A stretch of 64,000 bases of DNA from an uncultured Pseudodesulfovibrio sp. (GTDB lineage: Bacteria > Desulfobacterota > Desulfovibrionia > Desulfovibrionales > Desulfovibrionaceae). The number at the start of each line of letters is the position of its first letter. Position 1 is the stretch's first letter. Where the stretch lies: positions 1,773,501-1,837,500 of the forward strand of contig NZ_OY776488.1 of assembly GCF_963675635.1 (NCBI RefSeq), in the 5' to 3' direction. The notes beneath the pieces are model-generated. The model worked only from the letters and a program-made list of their open reading frames with translations, was not told the DNA's origin and searched no databases. The translations under genes and the position numbers were made by a program. Shown here one piece after another: positions 33,502 to 43,377 of the stretch.

Positions 33502-34917
33502 ATGATTCGAAAATTCAAAACACTCGCTCTCGCCTTTGCCTTTATCATGGTTGTGCCACTGACTGCACAGGCCAACGGTTTACCCGTATTTACGGAATTG
33601 GCCGCCAAGGCAGGCAAAGCTGTTGTCTTCATTTCAACAGAAAAAACTGCCGAGGCCGGTCACGGGCAGCAATTTCGTCAACAGGTGCCGGAAGGACACC
33701 CGTTCCGTGAATTCTTTGAACGGTTCGACCAATTCTTCGGCCAACAGCAGGGACAACCGCGCAAACAGATGGGGCAGGGGTCCGGTTTCGTCATCACCAG
33801 CGATGGTTTGATTGTGACTAACAACCATGTCATCGAAGGTGCTGATAAAATTACTGTTCGCTTTCAGGACAACAAAAAAATATATGAAGCCGAAGTGGTC
33901 GGCGCAGACCGCGAAACCGATCTGGCTGTCATCAAGATCAAAGCAGATACTGCCTTGGCCACCCTTCCTCTAGGCAACTCCGAAGCCATTCAGGTCGGCG
34001 AATGGGTTTTGGCAATCGGCAACCCCTTCGGCCTGGACAACACGGTCACAGCTGGCATTATCTCGGCCAAACACCGCATCATCGGTGCTGGTCCGTTTGA
34101 TAATTTCCTGCAAACCGATGCCTCCATCAACCCCGGCAACTCCGGTGGTCCGTTGCTTAACATGCGCGGCGAAGTCATCGGCATCAACACAGCAATCAAC
34201 GCTGCCGCCGACAATATCGGCTTCGCGATTCCCAGCACTCAAGCTGAAAAAATCATCCGTCAACTCCAACAGGGCAAAACCGTCCAGCGCGGCTGGCTTG
34301 GCGTGACCATCCAGCGTGTAGGTGAAACCCAGGCCAAGGCTCTCGGCCTGTCGGAACCTGTTGGCGCACTGGTCGCCTCCGTCGGCAAAGACGCTCCGGC
34401 TGACAAGGGCGGGATCAAACAGGGCGATGTCATCCTTGATGTCAACGGCCATAAAGTCGAAGACAATAACGATCTGCTGAAGCAGATTGCAGGACTGGCT
34501 CCGGGCGACAAGGCCCGTCTCGGCTTATGGCGTAACGGTAAGAAGGTAACCAAAACCGTAACGCTCGGGCAGCGCAGTGAAAAGACTCTGGCCGCCATGA
34601 GTCCCAATGACAAAGGACCGGCCAAGACCTCTGCAGTACTCGGAATGCAGTTGAAGACAGTCACCGATCAAGAAGCACAAGCTCTTGGTCTGGAAAAGAC
34701 TCAGGGCCTGCTTGTTGTCAACGTTGACCGCAACACACCAGCCGGAGAGGAAGGCATCCGCCAGGGCGACGTCATCGTTCAGGCCAACCAGAAAGATGTG
34801 AACACCGTGGCTGAGCTGGAAAGCGTCATCAAACGCGATAAGGAACGTGGAGCGGTCATGCTCCTCATAAAACGGCAGGGCCAGAACAGTTTCGTGGCAC
34901 TTCCACTCGATAAGTAA
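33502..34917 (+). CDS. Periplasmic serine protease of the DegP/HtrA family
   Basis: The 471-residue protease has a signal peptide ending TAQA. The catalytic triad is visible: His 109 in TNNHVIEG, Asp 140 in ETDLAVIKI and Ser 214 in NPGNSGGP. Two PDZ domains follow (about residues 270-355 and 375-465), as in DegP and DegQ. It degrades or refolds damaged envelope proteins. A Gln-rich LA loop (FFGQQQGQPRKQ) is present. GGAGG lies before the ATG. Confidence 0.95.
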   Translation: MIRKFKTLALAFAFIMVVPLTAQANGLPVFTELAAKAGKAVVFISTEKTAEAGHGQQFRQQVPEGHPFREFFERFDQFFGQQQGQPRKQMGQGSGFVITSDGLIVTNNHVIEGADKITVRFQDNKKIYEAEVVGADRETDLAVIKIKADTALATLPLGNSEAIQVGEWVLAIGNPFGLDNTVTAGIISAKHRIIGAGPFDNFLQTDASINPGNSGGPLLNMRGEVIGINTAINAAADNIGFAIPSTQAEKIIRQLQQGKTVQRGWLGVTIQRVGETQAKALGLSEPVGALVASVGKDAPADKGGIKQGDVILDVNGHKVEDNNDLLKQIAGLAPGDKARLGLWRNGKKVTKTVTLGQRSEKTLAAMSPNDKGPAKTSAVLGMQLKTVTDQEAQALGLEKTQGLLVVNVDRNTPAGEEGIRQGDVIVQANQKDVNTVAELESVIKRDKERGAVMLLIKRQGQNSFVALPLDK

Positions 34918-34924
34918 CCCCCAA

Positions 34925-34954
34925 GGGGGCTCCCAGGGGAGCCCCCTTCTTTTG
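34925..34954 (+). terminator. Terminator between htrA and ispE
   Basis: GGGGGCTCC and GGAGCCCCC pair perfectly around CAGG and are followed by TTCTTTT. The stem ends about 20 bases before the ispE start, so any promoter of ispE would have to lie in htrA, or ispE depends on read-through. Confidence 0.8.
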
Positions 34955-34966
34955 AGGAATACCCTA

Positions 34967-35833
34967 TTGAATCCAGCAAATCTCATCGCCCCTGCCAAAA
35001 TCAACCTCCACCTGGAAATCCTGGGATTGCGTGAAGACGGGTACCACGAACTGCGCACGCTGTTCTTTCCAGTGGATGCTCCATGCGATCTTATCAAGAT
35101 CGAACCGGGGCATGACGAACATTTTTACATCCGCTGCCCGGAAAAACCGGAACTGGAATCAACCTCCAACCTCATGTATGTAGCGTGGAAACGTTTTGGC
35201 GAAGCCACAGGTTTCCAACCTGGTATTTTCGTCACCCTGACAAAACGCATCCCTATGGGCGGCGGACTAGGCGGTGGCAGCTCCAATGCGGCAACAATGC
35301 TCATGTGGCTCAATGCGGAAGCGGGAGACAAAGCTTTGTCGCAAGAGGATATGCTCACACTGGCGGCATCGCTGGGGGCTGATGTTCCGTTCTTTTTGAT
35401 GGATGGACCGGCCTGGGCAGGAGGTATTGGTGAGCAACTTGAACCCACCACTGTGGACCTGTCTGGAATGACTCTGGTCCTTGCCTGCCCGGACATCACA
35501 GTTCCCACTCCATGGGCTTTCTCGGCATGGGATGAAAAAAACGGTTTCCCAAAGGCACCCCAATCCTTGACAACCCGAGAATCTGATACTAAGACTCCAT
35601 CTCCCGTTTCGCCCCGGGAAATGATTAACGACTTTGAGGATGTCGTCTTCGAAAAACATCCAAGACTTCAGGAAATCAAGGAATTGTTACTCTCTTCAGG
35701 GGCAGAGACAGCCGCGATGAGCGGATCGGGAGCCTCCCTGTTCGGCCTTTTTCGAAACAGGAACACAGCGACAACCGCTGCCAAGGCTCTTGAAAAAAAC
35801 GGGATTGAAATTTTCACGATGGACTGTCGATAG
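34967..35833 (+). CDS. ispE: 4-diphosphocytidyl-2-C-methyl-D-erythritol kinase
   Basis: The 288-residue GHMP kinase performs the ATP-dependent step of the MEP isoprenoid pathway. It shows PAKINLHLEILGLREDGYHEL at the start, the ATP-binding PMGGGLGGGSSNAA near residue 95 and the C-terminal MSGSGASLFG. The start is probably TTG 34967, with GAGGA eight bases before; an in-frame TTG five codons earlier overlaps that ribosome site. It precedes tRNA-Gln and prs, a common linkage in this group. Confidence 0.93.
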   Translation: MNPANLIAPAKINLHLEILGLREDGYHELRTLFFPVDAPCDLIKIEPGHDEHFYIRCPEKPELESTSNLMYVAWKRFGEATGFQPGIFVTLTKRIPMGGGLGGGSSNAATMLMWLNAEAGDKALSQEDMLTLAASLGADVPFFLMDGPAWAGGIGEQLEPTTVDLSGMTLVLACPDITVPTPWAFSAWDEKNGFPKAPQSLTTRESDTKTPSPVSPREMINDFEDVVFEKHPRLQEIKELLLSSGAETAAMSGSGASLFGLFRNRNTATTAAKALEKNGIEIFTMDCR

Positions 35834-35978
35834 GATTTTCATCGTAGATAACGGTAAAACGCGAAAGCGTATGAGCCTCCCCGACCAAGGTCGTCCGCGC
35901 AGCAGACGACAGAACGGCAAATTCCCGAAAAGGACTCATTTGCCAAGGAGAGACAGACCGCTTATCAGCAAATTTCGT

Positions 35979-36053
35979 TGGGGCGTCGTCAAGTGGTAAG
36001 ACACCAGGTTTTGGTCCTGATATTCGGGGGTTCGAATCCTCCCGCCCCAGCCA
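35979..36053 (+). tRNA. tRNA-Gln (anticodon TTG)
   Basis: The 75-base tRNA has acceptor TGGGGCG/CGCCCCA, anticodon loop TTTTGGT (anticodon TTG, decoding CAA), T stem GGGGG/CCTCC-type pairing with TTCGAAT loop, discriminator G and encoded CCA. It lies between ispE and prs on the same strand. Confidence 0.96.
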
Positions 36054-36084
36054 TTTTTCTTATAACCACGAGGTAATTGTCATC

Positions 36085-37026
36085 ATGCACGGTGAGCTGA
36101 AAATCATCAGTGGGTCCGCAAGTCCAAAACTGGCCGACGCTATCTGTGAACATCTGGGGACAAAAGCTTCCCCGGTGCTGCGCGAGCGCTTCTCCGACGG
36201 TGAAATCCGTATTGAAATCGGTGAAAATGTCCGCGGTGATGACGTCTTTGTCGTTCAGCCCACCTGCTCTCCGGTCAACTTTCACCTCATGGAACTTTGC
36301 CTCATGCTGGACGCGCTCAAGCGCGCCAGCGCATCGCGCGTCACCGCAGTCGTACCGTACTTCGGCTATGCACGCCAGGACCGCAAGGTCGTTCCCCGTG
36401 CGCCCATTTCCGCCAAGATGGTCGCGGACCTGCTCTCCACAGCAGGCATGCAGCGCTTGGTAACCATTGACCTGCACGCAGGTCAGATTCAGGGCTTTTT
36501 CAACTGTCCGGTAGACAACCTGTTTGCTGCCCCGGCCCTGCTCGAACATCTGCGCGAACGCAATGATGAAGATTTCGTCATCATCTCACCTGACGCTGGC
36601 GGCGTGGAACGTGCTCGTGCCTATGCCAAACGCCTCGGCGCATCGCTGGCTATTGTGGATAAGCGCCGAGACGCCCCGAACCAGGCAAAGGCCATGCATA
36701 TCATCGGTGATGTCAAAGACAAAGTCGCCGTCGTTATCGACGACATGATCGACACCGCAGGCACCATGTGTGCCGCTGCCAACGTCATCATGGAAAACGG
36801 TGCCAAGGACGTCCTGGCCTGTGCCACGCACCCGGTTCTGTCCGGCCCGGCTATCAAGCGCCTTGAAGAGTCCGCATTTTCCGAGGTGGTTGTCACTGAC
36901 ACCATCCCGCTCAACGAAGAAGCCCAGGGTTGCGCCAAGATCAAGCAGCGTTCCGTGGCTTCCCTGTTGGCAAAAGCTATTAATAACGTACACACGGAAT
37001 CGTCCGTGTCCGTACTTTTCGTATAA
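36085..37026 (+). CDS. prs: Ribose-phosphate pyrophosphokinase
   Basis: The 313-residue enzyme makes PRPP from ribose 5-phosphate and ATP. It shows the family start [15 protein letters not shown], the flexible-loop motif [21 protein letters not shown] and the PRPP-binding [12 protein letters not shown] (about residues 213-224). PRPP feeds purine, pyrimidine, His and Trp synthesis, including TrpD in this window. GAGG lies before the ATG. Confidence 0.98.
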   Translation: MHGELKIISGSASPKLADAICEHLGTKASPVLRERFSDGEIRIEIGENVRGDDVFVVQPTCSPVNFHLMELCLMLDALKRASASRVTAVVPYFGYARQDRKVVPRAPISAKMVADLLSTAGMQRLVTIDLHAGQIQGFFNCPVDNLFAAPALLEHLRERNDEDFVIISPDAGGVERARAYAKRLGASLAIVDKRRDAPNQAKAMHIIGDVKDKVAVVIDDMIDTAGTMCAAANVIMENGAKDVLACATHPVLSGPAIKRLEESAFSEVVVTDTIPLNEEAQGCAKIKQRSVASLLAKAINNVHTESSVSVLFV

Positions 37027-37103
37027 GGGAATCGTCCCGATAACCGATTAAAGCGCGAGCGTCCGTTCAAGGTGAACGGCCAGGGCGTAACAGGAGAAAC
37101 ATC

Positions 37104-37742
37104 ATGGCTGAACTGCTGAAACTCAATGTTCAGGAACGTACAAAATTGGGCAAGGGCCCTAACCGCCGTCTTCGTACCGAGGGCATGGTCCCCGGCATCT
37201 ATTACGATGCCAAGGGCGCTAACATCCCCGTCAAGGTACCTATGATCCCCTTGCAGAAAGCATACGCCGCTCTGGGTAGCGCGCAGGTTTTCGACATGGT
37301 TCTGGAGAAAGACGGCAAGATCGAAACCATCCCTGCTCTGCTGTGGCGCGTCCGCAACGAGCCGGTCATGGGTGTTCCCGAACACGTTGACTTCTTCGGC
37401 GTGAACCTGGAGCAGGAAATCAAGATTTCCGTTCACTTCGAAATCGTTGGCAAGTCCAAGGGCGTCAAGCTCGGCGGCACCATGGAACTCTACCGTGATT
37501 CCATTGATGTCATTTGTAAGCCGCTTGACATCCCGACCTCCATCGTCATCGACATCACCGAGATGGAAGTCATGGACTCCATCCACATCGAAGACGTGGT
37601 CTTCCCTGAAGGCGTCACCCCGGTATTTGATGAGAACTACGCTGTTCTCGCAATTCTGGCTGCTCGCGATGAAGAAGACGAGTCCGATGAAGATGAAGAG
37701 CCTATTGTTACCAAGGTAACCAAGCAGGCTGACACCGAATAA
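37104..37742 (+). CDS. rplY: Large ribosomal subunit protein bL25 (CTC form)
   Basis: The 212-residue protein has the 5S-rRNA-binding L25 domain (about residues 1-95, GKGPNRRLRTEGMVPGIYY) and the CTC beta-domain (about 100-190, PEHVDFFGVNLEQEIKISVHFEIVG as successive pieces), then an acidic tail DEEDESDEDEE. AGGAGA precedes the ATG. It follows prs by 77 bases and precedes pth, the usual prs-rplY-pth order. Confidence 0.95.
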   Translation: MAELLKLNVQERTKLGKGPNRRLRTEGMVPGIYYDAKGANIPVKVPMIPLQKAYAALGSAQVFDMVLEKDGKIETIPALLWRVRNEPVMGVPEHVDFFGVNLEQEIKISVHFEIVGKSKGVKLGGTMELYRDSIDVICKPLDIPTSIVIDITEMEVMDSIHIEDVVFPEGVTPVFDENYAVLAILAARDEEDESDEDEEPIVTKVTKQADTE

Positions 37743-37768
37743 ACCCGCCTTTCGAAATACATAGACTT

Positions 37769-37803
37769 CCCGGAGCGCGGTCTCGCGTTCCGGGATTATT
37801 TTT
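37769..37803 (+). terminator. Terminator after rplY
   Basis: A 12-bp stem (37769-37780 with 37785-37796, one G-U pair) has the loop GTCT and is followed by TTATTTTT. Confidence 0.85.
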
Positions 37804-37874
37804 GCCTCCGCTCAAAGAGGCTGATAGACTAAAAGCTGTCAGCAACCGAACAACTCTTCAGACACAACCGGACC

Positions 37875-38483
37875 ATGGATTACAAAAGCGCAATCATCGG
37901 TTTGGGCAACCCTGGCCCCCAGTACGAAGATACCCGACATAACATCGGATTCATGCTCGTAGACCATCTGTTGCGTCTGGGGGGCGAACGTAAATCCATG
38001 CGACTTGAACAGATCGACGAGTCAGGAGACTATGAGCTGTGGCACGCCAAATTTGCCGGAGCCTACAGAGTGCTCGCCAAGCCGATGACCTACATGAATT
38101 TGAGCGGCAAAGCTGTTTCCAAGATCTGTGGACGCCACGGTCTTACCCCCGAAGATGTTCTTGTGGTTCACGATGAGCTTGATCTTCCTGTCGGACGGAT
38201 GAAGTTCAAGAAAGGTGGCGGGAACAACGGTCACAACGGGTTGGAATCAATTCAGGAGAGGCTCGGTACGCCCGGATTCTTTCGTCTCCGACTCGGTGTA
38301 GGCCGTCCGCTGGATCAGTACAAACCGATCAGCGACTGGGTTCTTGAGCCGTTCGAAAAAAATAATGCCGAACACCTTCCAGAAATTATCAACCATGCAG
38401 TCAAGGGGATAGATATATTCTACCGGCGCGGCATGGGGTTTGCGACCCAGCACATAAACTCATTTTCCCTGGAAGAAGAGTAA
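37875..38483 (+). CDS. pth: Peptidyl-tRNA hydrolase
   Basis: The 202-residue enzyme frees tRNA from dropped-off peptidyl-tRNA. The conserved Asn-His pair is seen in GLGNPGPQYEDTRHNIGFM (catalytic His about 23), followed by KPMTYMNLSGKAV, VVHDELDLPVG and the KKGGGNNGHNGL segment. It follows rplY in the common prs-rplY-pth order. Confidence 0.97.
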   Translation: MDYKSAIIGLGNPGPQYEDTRHNIGFMLVDHLLRLGGERKSMRLEQIDESGDYELWHAKFAGAYRVLAKPMTYMNLSGKAVSKICGRHGLTPEDVLVVHDELDLPVGRMKFKKGGGNNGHNGLESIQERLGTPGFFRLRLGVGRPLDQYKPISDWVLEPFEKNNAEHLPEIINHAVKGIDIFYRRGMGFATQHINSFSLEEE

Positions 38484-38492
38484 AGACAGTAA

Positions 38493-38515
38493 ACGTGGAC
38501 TCCTCCACGTATTTT
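38493..38515 (+). terminator. Short terminator candidate after pth
   Basis: ACGTGGA and TCCACGT pair around CTCC, followed by ATTTTCG. The stem starts ten bases after the pth stop. The T-run is short, so read-through into carD is possible. Confidence 0.55.
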
Positions 38516-38572
38516 CGATATGATGTCCTTCTGCCGCGTGTAATAAAGTATTTTCAAGGAGCTTAGGTCCCA

Positions 38573-39088
38573 GTGTTCAAGGTTAATGAATTGGTTGTGT
38601 ACCCATCCCAGGGAGTTGGCCGCGTCGAGCGAGTAGAGTCCCAGGAGATCGGCGGCGTTAAGGCCGATTTTTACATAGTCCGCATCTTGAGCAACAACGT
38701 GACCCTCATGGTTCCCGTCGCTAATGCTGAAAATGTTGGACTCAGATCCGTATGCAGCAAGCGTCTGGGGCAAGAAATTTTCGAATCCCTCAATGACCGG
38801 ACCGGGTTTACCGGATACACCGGACAGAACTGGAATCGTCGCTACCGCGAATACTCTGAAAAGCTAAAGAGTGGTGATCTGGCCGATGTCGCCTATGTTC
38901 TCAAGGAACTCTTTCTGATCGGACGAGACAAAGAACTTTCCTTTGGAGAAAGGCGTCTTTTGGAACAAGCCATGGGGCTGGTCTCAATGGAACTGGCCTA
39001 TTCTTTGGGTCGGGAGCAGGACACCATCAAGGAAGACATCAATGAAATGTTTGCCGATGTCATCGCAGCACAGGAGAAAGACGATTAA
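38573..39088 (+). CDS. CarD-family transcriptional regulator
   Basis: The 171-residue protein starts at GTG with AAGGAG about 11 bases upstream. Residues 1-65 form the CarD/CdnL RNA-polymerase-interacting domain (FKVNELVVYPSQGVGRVERVE). The rest is helical (YREYSEKLKSGDLADVAYVLKEL, GERRLLEQAMGLVSMEL), the part that contacts promoter DNA at the upstream edge of the -10. Such proteins stabilise open complexes at rRNA and other promoters. It precedes rho, another general transcription factor. Confidence 0.92.
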   Translation: MFKVNELVVYPSQGVGRVERVESQEIGGVKADFYIVRILSNNVTLMVPVANAENVGLRSVCSKRLGQEIFESLNDRTGFTGYTGQNWNRRYREYSEKLKSGDLADVAYVLKELFLIGRDKELSFGERRLLEQAMGLVSMELAYSLGREQDTIKEDINEMFADVIAAQEKDD

Positions 39089-39373
39089 CAGGCTTGTCAA
39101 GGCCTCCCATTTCATGTACGTCCTAAATCAGATGTCGCTTCGCGACACAGCTTTTATTCCCACTATTATTGATTTTCATTGAAGACCCCGAAGGCTGTTA
39201 GCGCAACTTCAACGAGAGGTATGCTGTATAGTATTACCATCTGGAACGCCGATTAGAGCGATTCATTAGCAGCATTCAAACAACCCACCTGCTTCCCAAT
39301 TTTCATACATTACGGAATACTACGATTAATACCTTCTTAATTTCCACTTAACCTCAACACAAATTTTTCGATT

Positions 39374-40759
39374 ATGGTCAACAAAAAACCTGGCAATGAA
39401 GGCAAAGGCAAAGGTTCCGCCCCCAAAAAAAGCCCCCGTGGCAAAAAGGCCGCGCCGAAACCCGAAGATAATAACAACGGCAACGGGAATGGAAATGGCA
39501 ACGGCGGCAGCCTGAACCTGACCGAGCTCAAGCTCAAGTCCATGAAAGCTCTGACCGAGCTGGCCATGGAGTTCGGTGTCGAAAACCCAAGTACCATGCG
39601 TAAGCAGGAGTTGATTTTCTCCTTATTGCAGGAGTGTGCTTCCCAGGACGGACAGATTTTCGGAGAAGGCGTTCTGGAAATCCTGCCTGATGGCTTCGGA
39701 TTCCTGCGCTCCCCCATGTATAGTTACATGGCCGGCCCCGACGATATCTATGTCTCACCTTCCCAAATTCGCCGTTTTGGTCTCCGCAAAGGAGACGTTG
39801 TCTCCGGCCAGATTCGACCACCCAAGGAAGGAGAACGGTATTTCGCTTTGCTCCGTGTTTCCGAAATCGGATTTGAAGACCCAAAACACTCCAAAAACCT
39901 CGTTCTTTTCGACAACCTGACTCCCCTCTACCCCGAAGAACAACTCAAATTGGAAAACGGGGACAAAAACTATTCTGCTCGCATCATCGACCTACTCGCT
40001 CCCATCGGTAAAGGGCAGCGCGGCGTCATCGTGGCCCCGCCCCGCACCGGTAAGACCATCATGCTCCAGACCATCGCCAATTCCATCAACGCCAACCATC
40101 CCGAGGTGGACCTCATCGTCCTGCTCATTGATGAGCGGCCCGAGGAAGTGACAGATATGCAGCGCACGGTCAAAGCCGAAGTGGTCAGCTCCACTTTCGA
40201 CGAACCACCGCAGCGACACGTTCAGGTGGCTGACATGGTCATAGAAAAGGCTAAACGCCTGGTTGAGCGCAAACGCGACGTGGTTATCCTTCTGGATTCC
40301 ATCACCCGCCTCGGACGCGCCTACAATGCCGTGACCCCCTCCAGCGGACGAGTTCTGTCCGGCGGCATTGACGCCAACGCCCTGCAACGCCCCAAACGAT
40401 TCTTCGGCGCAGCTCGCAACATCGAAGAAGGCGGCTCGCTCACCATCATCTCCACAGCTCTTATCGATACCGGCTCCCGAATGGACGAAGTCATCTTCGA
40501 AGAATTCAAGGGTACCGGCAACATGGAACTCTATCTGGATCGCCATCTCTCCGACAAACGCGTCTACCCAGCAATTGACATCAACCGTTCCGGCACCCGC
40601 AAGGAAGAATTGCTGCTGGAGGAAGATGTCCTCAACCGCGTTTGGATTCTCAGAAAACTCCTTTCCCCCATGAACTCCATAGATTCAATGGAATTCCTGC
40701 GCGGAAAGATGAAAAACACCAAAAACAACCGAGAATTCCTGGACTCAATGGCCAGATAA
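39374..40759 (+). CDS. rho: Transcription termination factor Rho
   Basis: The 461-residue hexameric RNA helicase ends transcription at Rho sites. After a disordered Lys/Gly/Asn-rich N-terminus of about 50 residues (NNNGNGNGNGNGG) comes the Rho_N region ([18 protein letters not shown]), the RNA-binding cold-shock-like domain ([16 protein letters not shown]) and the RecA core with the P-loop [18 protein letters not shown] and the Q/R-loop region. The Asn-Gly insert is larger than in E. coli Rho. About 285 bases upstream hold no gene. Confidence 0.97.
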   Translation: MVNKKPGNEGKGKGSAPKKSPRGKKAAPKPEDNNNGNGNGNGNGGSLNLTELKLKSMKALTELAMEFGVENPSTMRKQELIFSLLQECASQDGQIFGEGVLEILPDGFGFLRSPMYSYMAGPDDIYVSPSQIRRFGLRKGDVVSGQIRPPKEGERYFALLRVSEIGFEDPKHSKNLVLFDNLTPLYPEEQLKLENGDKNYSARIIDLLAPIGKGQRGVIVAPPRTGKTIMLQTIANSINANHPEVDLIVLLIDERPEEVTDMQRTVKAEVVSSTFDEPPQRHVQVADMVIEKAKRLVERKRDVVILLDSITRLGRAYNAVTPSSGRVLSGGIDANALQRPKRFFGAARNIEEGGSLTIISTALIDTGSRMDEVIFEEFKGTGNMELYLDRHLSDKRVYPAIDINRSGTRKEELLLEEDVLNRVWILRKLLSPMNSIDSMEFLRGKMKNTKNNREFLDSMAR

Positions 40760-40781
40760 GACGCAGGTACAGACTTCACAC

Positions 40782-40813
40782 AAGCGCGATCAGCAGTGGT
40801 CGCGCTTTTTTTT
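40782..40813 (+). terminator. Terminator after rho
   Basis: AAGCGCGA 40782-40789 pairs with TCGCGCTT 40800-40807 and is followed by eight T residues. Confidence 0.88.
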
Positions 40814-40869
40814 GGAGGATATCTTGCACATGGTTGCGTTGGTCCTTCAAATGATTACAATGGGCAGAC

Positions 40870-42327
40870 ATGAATAATGGAAGGAATATGAAACGACGAC
40901 TAGCGACATTACCCGCATTTTTCGCGGCCCTCCTTGTTTTTCTCGCCCCCATGGTCGATGCCCATGCCAACTCTCTGTTGGGCGATAAATTGACCCTGCG
41001 CGATGAGAACAAGATGGGACGAGAATTCGATCAGGTCATCCGCAGCCACATGAACATGGTGGGCGATACCTATATCACTGATTTTGTAGGAGAAGTCGTT
41101 GATCGGATAGTAACCGGCAAACGACCTATGCCCTTCAAAGTCCAAAGCGCGGTTATCGCCAATCCTATCATGAACGCCTTCGCCATCCCCGGCGGTTTCA
41201 TTTATATTTTTACCGGCCTCATTCAGGAAGTAACTTCCGAATCACAACTGGCCGGCGTTATCTCGCATGAGCTTGCTCACGTTTCCCAGCGCCATGTTGT
41301 CAACCGCATCGAGAAACAGAAAAAGATAGGTCTGCTTTCCACGGTCGGCGTACTGACAGGCCTGCTGCTCGGCATCGCCACAGGCAGTGGAGATGGGGCA
41401 AAGATGGGAACGGCCCTTGCCATGGGCAGCTCCGGTGCTGCCACCCAAGCAATGCTCAACTATTCGCGAGACGACGAAAACGAAGCTGACCATGTCGGGC
41501 TCAACGCTCTGGTCAAAGCTGGATACAACCCCCAAGGCATGCCTCAGATGTTCGAGATTATGCAGAAAAATAAGTGGTTTGACTCAGGTTCGCAGATGCC
41601 TGCCTACCTGTCCACTCACCCTGGAACCAGTGATCGTATCACCTATCTGAACGACCGCATTGCTCGCATGCCCAAGGAATTCACCCTGCGCAAGGACGAT
41701 AATACGCGACTGCACAGGGTTCAAGTATTGGTCCGTGCTCATATGTCCCCTGCCAACACGGCTCTGGCGTATTGGAACGACAAGATGGCCGGAGGGCTCA
41801 CCCCTATGGAAATAGCCGGACGAGGTGTGGCTCTCTACCGACTCAAGAAAATGGATGAAGCTGAAAAAGCATTTGAAACCGCACTCTCACAGGATGGTAA
41901 TGATCCGCTCATATCCAGGGAAGCCGGGATTTTCTATTTCAAAACAGGACGGGCAGACACGGCATTCGCCCTGCTCCAAAAAGCTACAATACAAAATTCA
42001 AGGGACGCAATAGGTCTGTTCTACCTGGCCCGGCTCCAAAGCGAAGCCAAACAGTACAAGCAAGCTATCGTCAACATGCAGAAAGTCGAAAAGCTGGTTC
42101 CGGAAGACTGGGAAGTCCACCATCATCTCGGAATGATACTGGGCGAATCAGGGGATAACTTCGGTGGGAATCTGCACCTGGCGTATGCAGGTGTTTACTC
42201 CATGGATATACGCAAGGCCACACTGCACGCGCAGAAGGCATCGGCACTTGCAACCACCGATGCACAGCAGGAAGAGGTCAAGAGGCTCAAGGAACTCATT
42301 GAGGAACGAGCCAAACTCAAGAAATAG
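40870..42327 (+). CDS. M48-family zinc metalloprotease with TPR-like C-terminus (BepA-like)
   Basis: The 485-residue protein has a signal peptide (MKRRLATLPAFF to VDAHA). The zinc motif HELAH is in GVISHELAHVSQRHV (about residue 136), with the third ligand Glu in DENEADHVGL. From about 300 the sequence is helical repeats (ALYRLKKMDEAEKAFETAL, AIGLFYLARLQSEAKQYKQA), like the TPR part of BepA. It likely degrades or assists stalled outer membrane proteins. The start may be ATG 40870 or ATG 40888; the GGAAGG before 40888 is very close. Confidence 0.92.
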   Translation: MNNGRNMKRRLATLPAFFAALLVFLAPMVDAHANSLLGDKLTLRDENKMGREFDQVIRSHMNMVGDTYITDFVGEVVDRIVTGKRPMPFKVQSAVIANPIMNAFAIPGGFIYIFTGLIQEVTSESQLAGVISHELAHVSQRHVVNRIEKQKKIGLLSTVGVLTGLLLGIATGSGDGAKMGTALAMGSSGAATQAMLNYSRDDENEADHVGLNALVKAGYNPQGMPQMFEIMQKNKWFDSGSQMPAYLSTHPGTSDRITYLNDRIARMPKEFTLRKDDNTRLHRVQVLVRAHMSPANTALAYWNDKMAGGLTPMEIAGRGVALYRLKKMDEAEKAFETALSQDGNDPLISREAGIFYFKTGRADTAFALLQKATIQNSRDAIGLFYLARLQSEAKQYKQAIVNMQKVEKLVPEDWEVHHHLGMILGESGDNFGGNLHLAYAGVYSMDIRKATLHAQKASALATTDAQQEEVKRLKELIEERAKLKK

Positions 42328-42329
42328 GC

Positions 42330-42374
42330 CAACCTTGTGAACCATGCCTTTTTGGCGTAGGTTGCTTTTTTTTT
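42330..42374 (+). terminator. Terminator after the M48 protease gene
   Basis: CAACCT 42330-42335 pairs with AGGTTG 42359-42364, with an inner GCC/GGC hairpin, followed by nine T residues. Confidence 0.75.
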
Positions 42375-42395
42375 CAAACAGGGACACTGAATATT

Positions 42396-43373
42396 ATGAT
42401 CGTCGCAAGGACCATAGAGGAACTTCAGGACGTCGTCGGTGGGTCATGCGTGACCATCGGAAATTTCGACGGCGTTCACAAAGGTCACCAAAAACTCATT
42501 GAACTTTCCTGCTCGCGAGCTAAAGCACGCGGCCTGACCAGTGTGGTCGTCACTTTTGATCCCCACCCTTTGCGGGTTCTGCGCAGCGACAAGACTCCGC
42601 CCTTCATTACACTGACAGAGCAGAAACTCGAGTTGATCTCACAACACGGCCCTCAGGTCTGCCTTCTTCTCGAATTCACCATGGAAATGGCCAAACTCTC
42701 GCCCGAAGATTTCGTCAAGAAATACCTTGTTGACGGGCTTTGCATGAAGGAAATGATCATCGGCTACGACTACCACCTGGGTAAAGCGCGAGCCGGGAAT
42801 TTTGAAACCCTGTCGAAACTGGGTGAAAAGTACGACTTCACAGTGGATCGACTGGACCCGGTTTCCATAGACAACGCCGTGGTCAGTTCAACCCGTATCC
42901 GAGATTTGGTACAGGCCGGAACAGTCTGGCCCGTACGCTCACTCCTCGGTCGTTTTTATCAGATCAAGGGAGAGGTGGTGCATGGCATGAACCGGGGCGG
43001 CAAACTTCTCGGTTTCCCCACCGCCAACCTCAAACTCGTGGATGAGCTTTTCCCCAAACCCGGTGTCTACGCAGTCTGGGTCGAAGTGAACAAAGAAGTC
43101 TACATGGGCGTGGCGAACATCGGGAAAAACCCGACTTTCGGGAATGACGTCCTGTCTGTGGAAGCACACATTCTTGATTTTTCCGGTGACATCTACGGAG
43201 CTGACATTCGCGTCCATTTTGTCCAGCGAATCAGAGACGAGAAGAAGTTCAACGGAATAGAAGAACTGAAAGACCGCATAGCCAAAGATGTTGAGCTCGG
43301 TCGACAACTTCTGTCTCAGCCGGAAGCATCCATTCAACTGACCCGACCCAATCTGGGCCGTACCGACGGATAA
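42396..43373 (+). CDS. ribF: Bifunctional riboflavin kinase / FAD synthetase
   Basis: The 325-residue enzyme makes FMN and then FAD. The N-terminal nucleotidyltransferase has TIGNFDGVHKGHQKLI (HxGH-type site) and SSTRIRDLVQAG. The C-terminal riboflavin kinase starts near residue 185 with VVHGMNRGGKLLGFPTANLK. It begins 22 bases after a strong terminator. No FMN riboswitch is seen. The ClC channel gene starts four bases after it. Confidence 0.96.
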   Translation: MIVARTIEELQDVVGGSCVTIGNFDGVHKGHQKLIELSCSRAKARGLTSVVVTFDPHPLRVLRSDKTPPFITLTEQKLELISQHGPQVCLLLEFTMEMAKLSPEDFVKKYLVDGLCMKEMIIGYDYHLGKARAGNFETLSKLGEKYDFTVDRLDPVSIDNAVVSSTRIRDLVQAGTVWPVRSLLGRFYQIKGEVVHGMNRGGKLLGFPTANLKLVDELFPKPGVYAVWVEVNKEVYMGVANIGKNPTFGNDVLSVEAHILDFSGDIYGADIRVHFVQRIRDEKKFNGIEELKDRIAKDVELGRQLLSQPEASIQLTRPNLGRTDG

Positions 43374-43377
43374 GCCA

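Noticed and set aside
42328-42395. FMN riboswitch before ribF
   Set aside because: The gap is only 68 bases, most of it a terminator.
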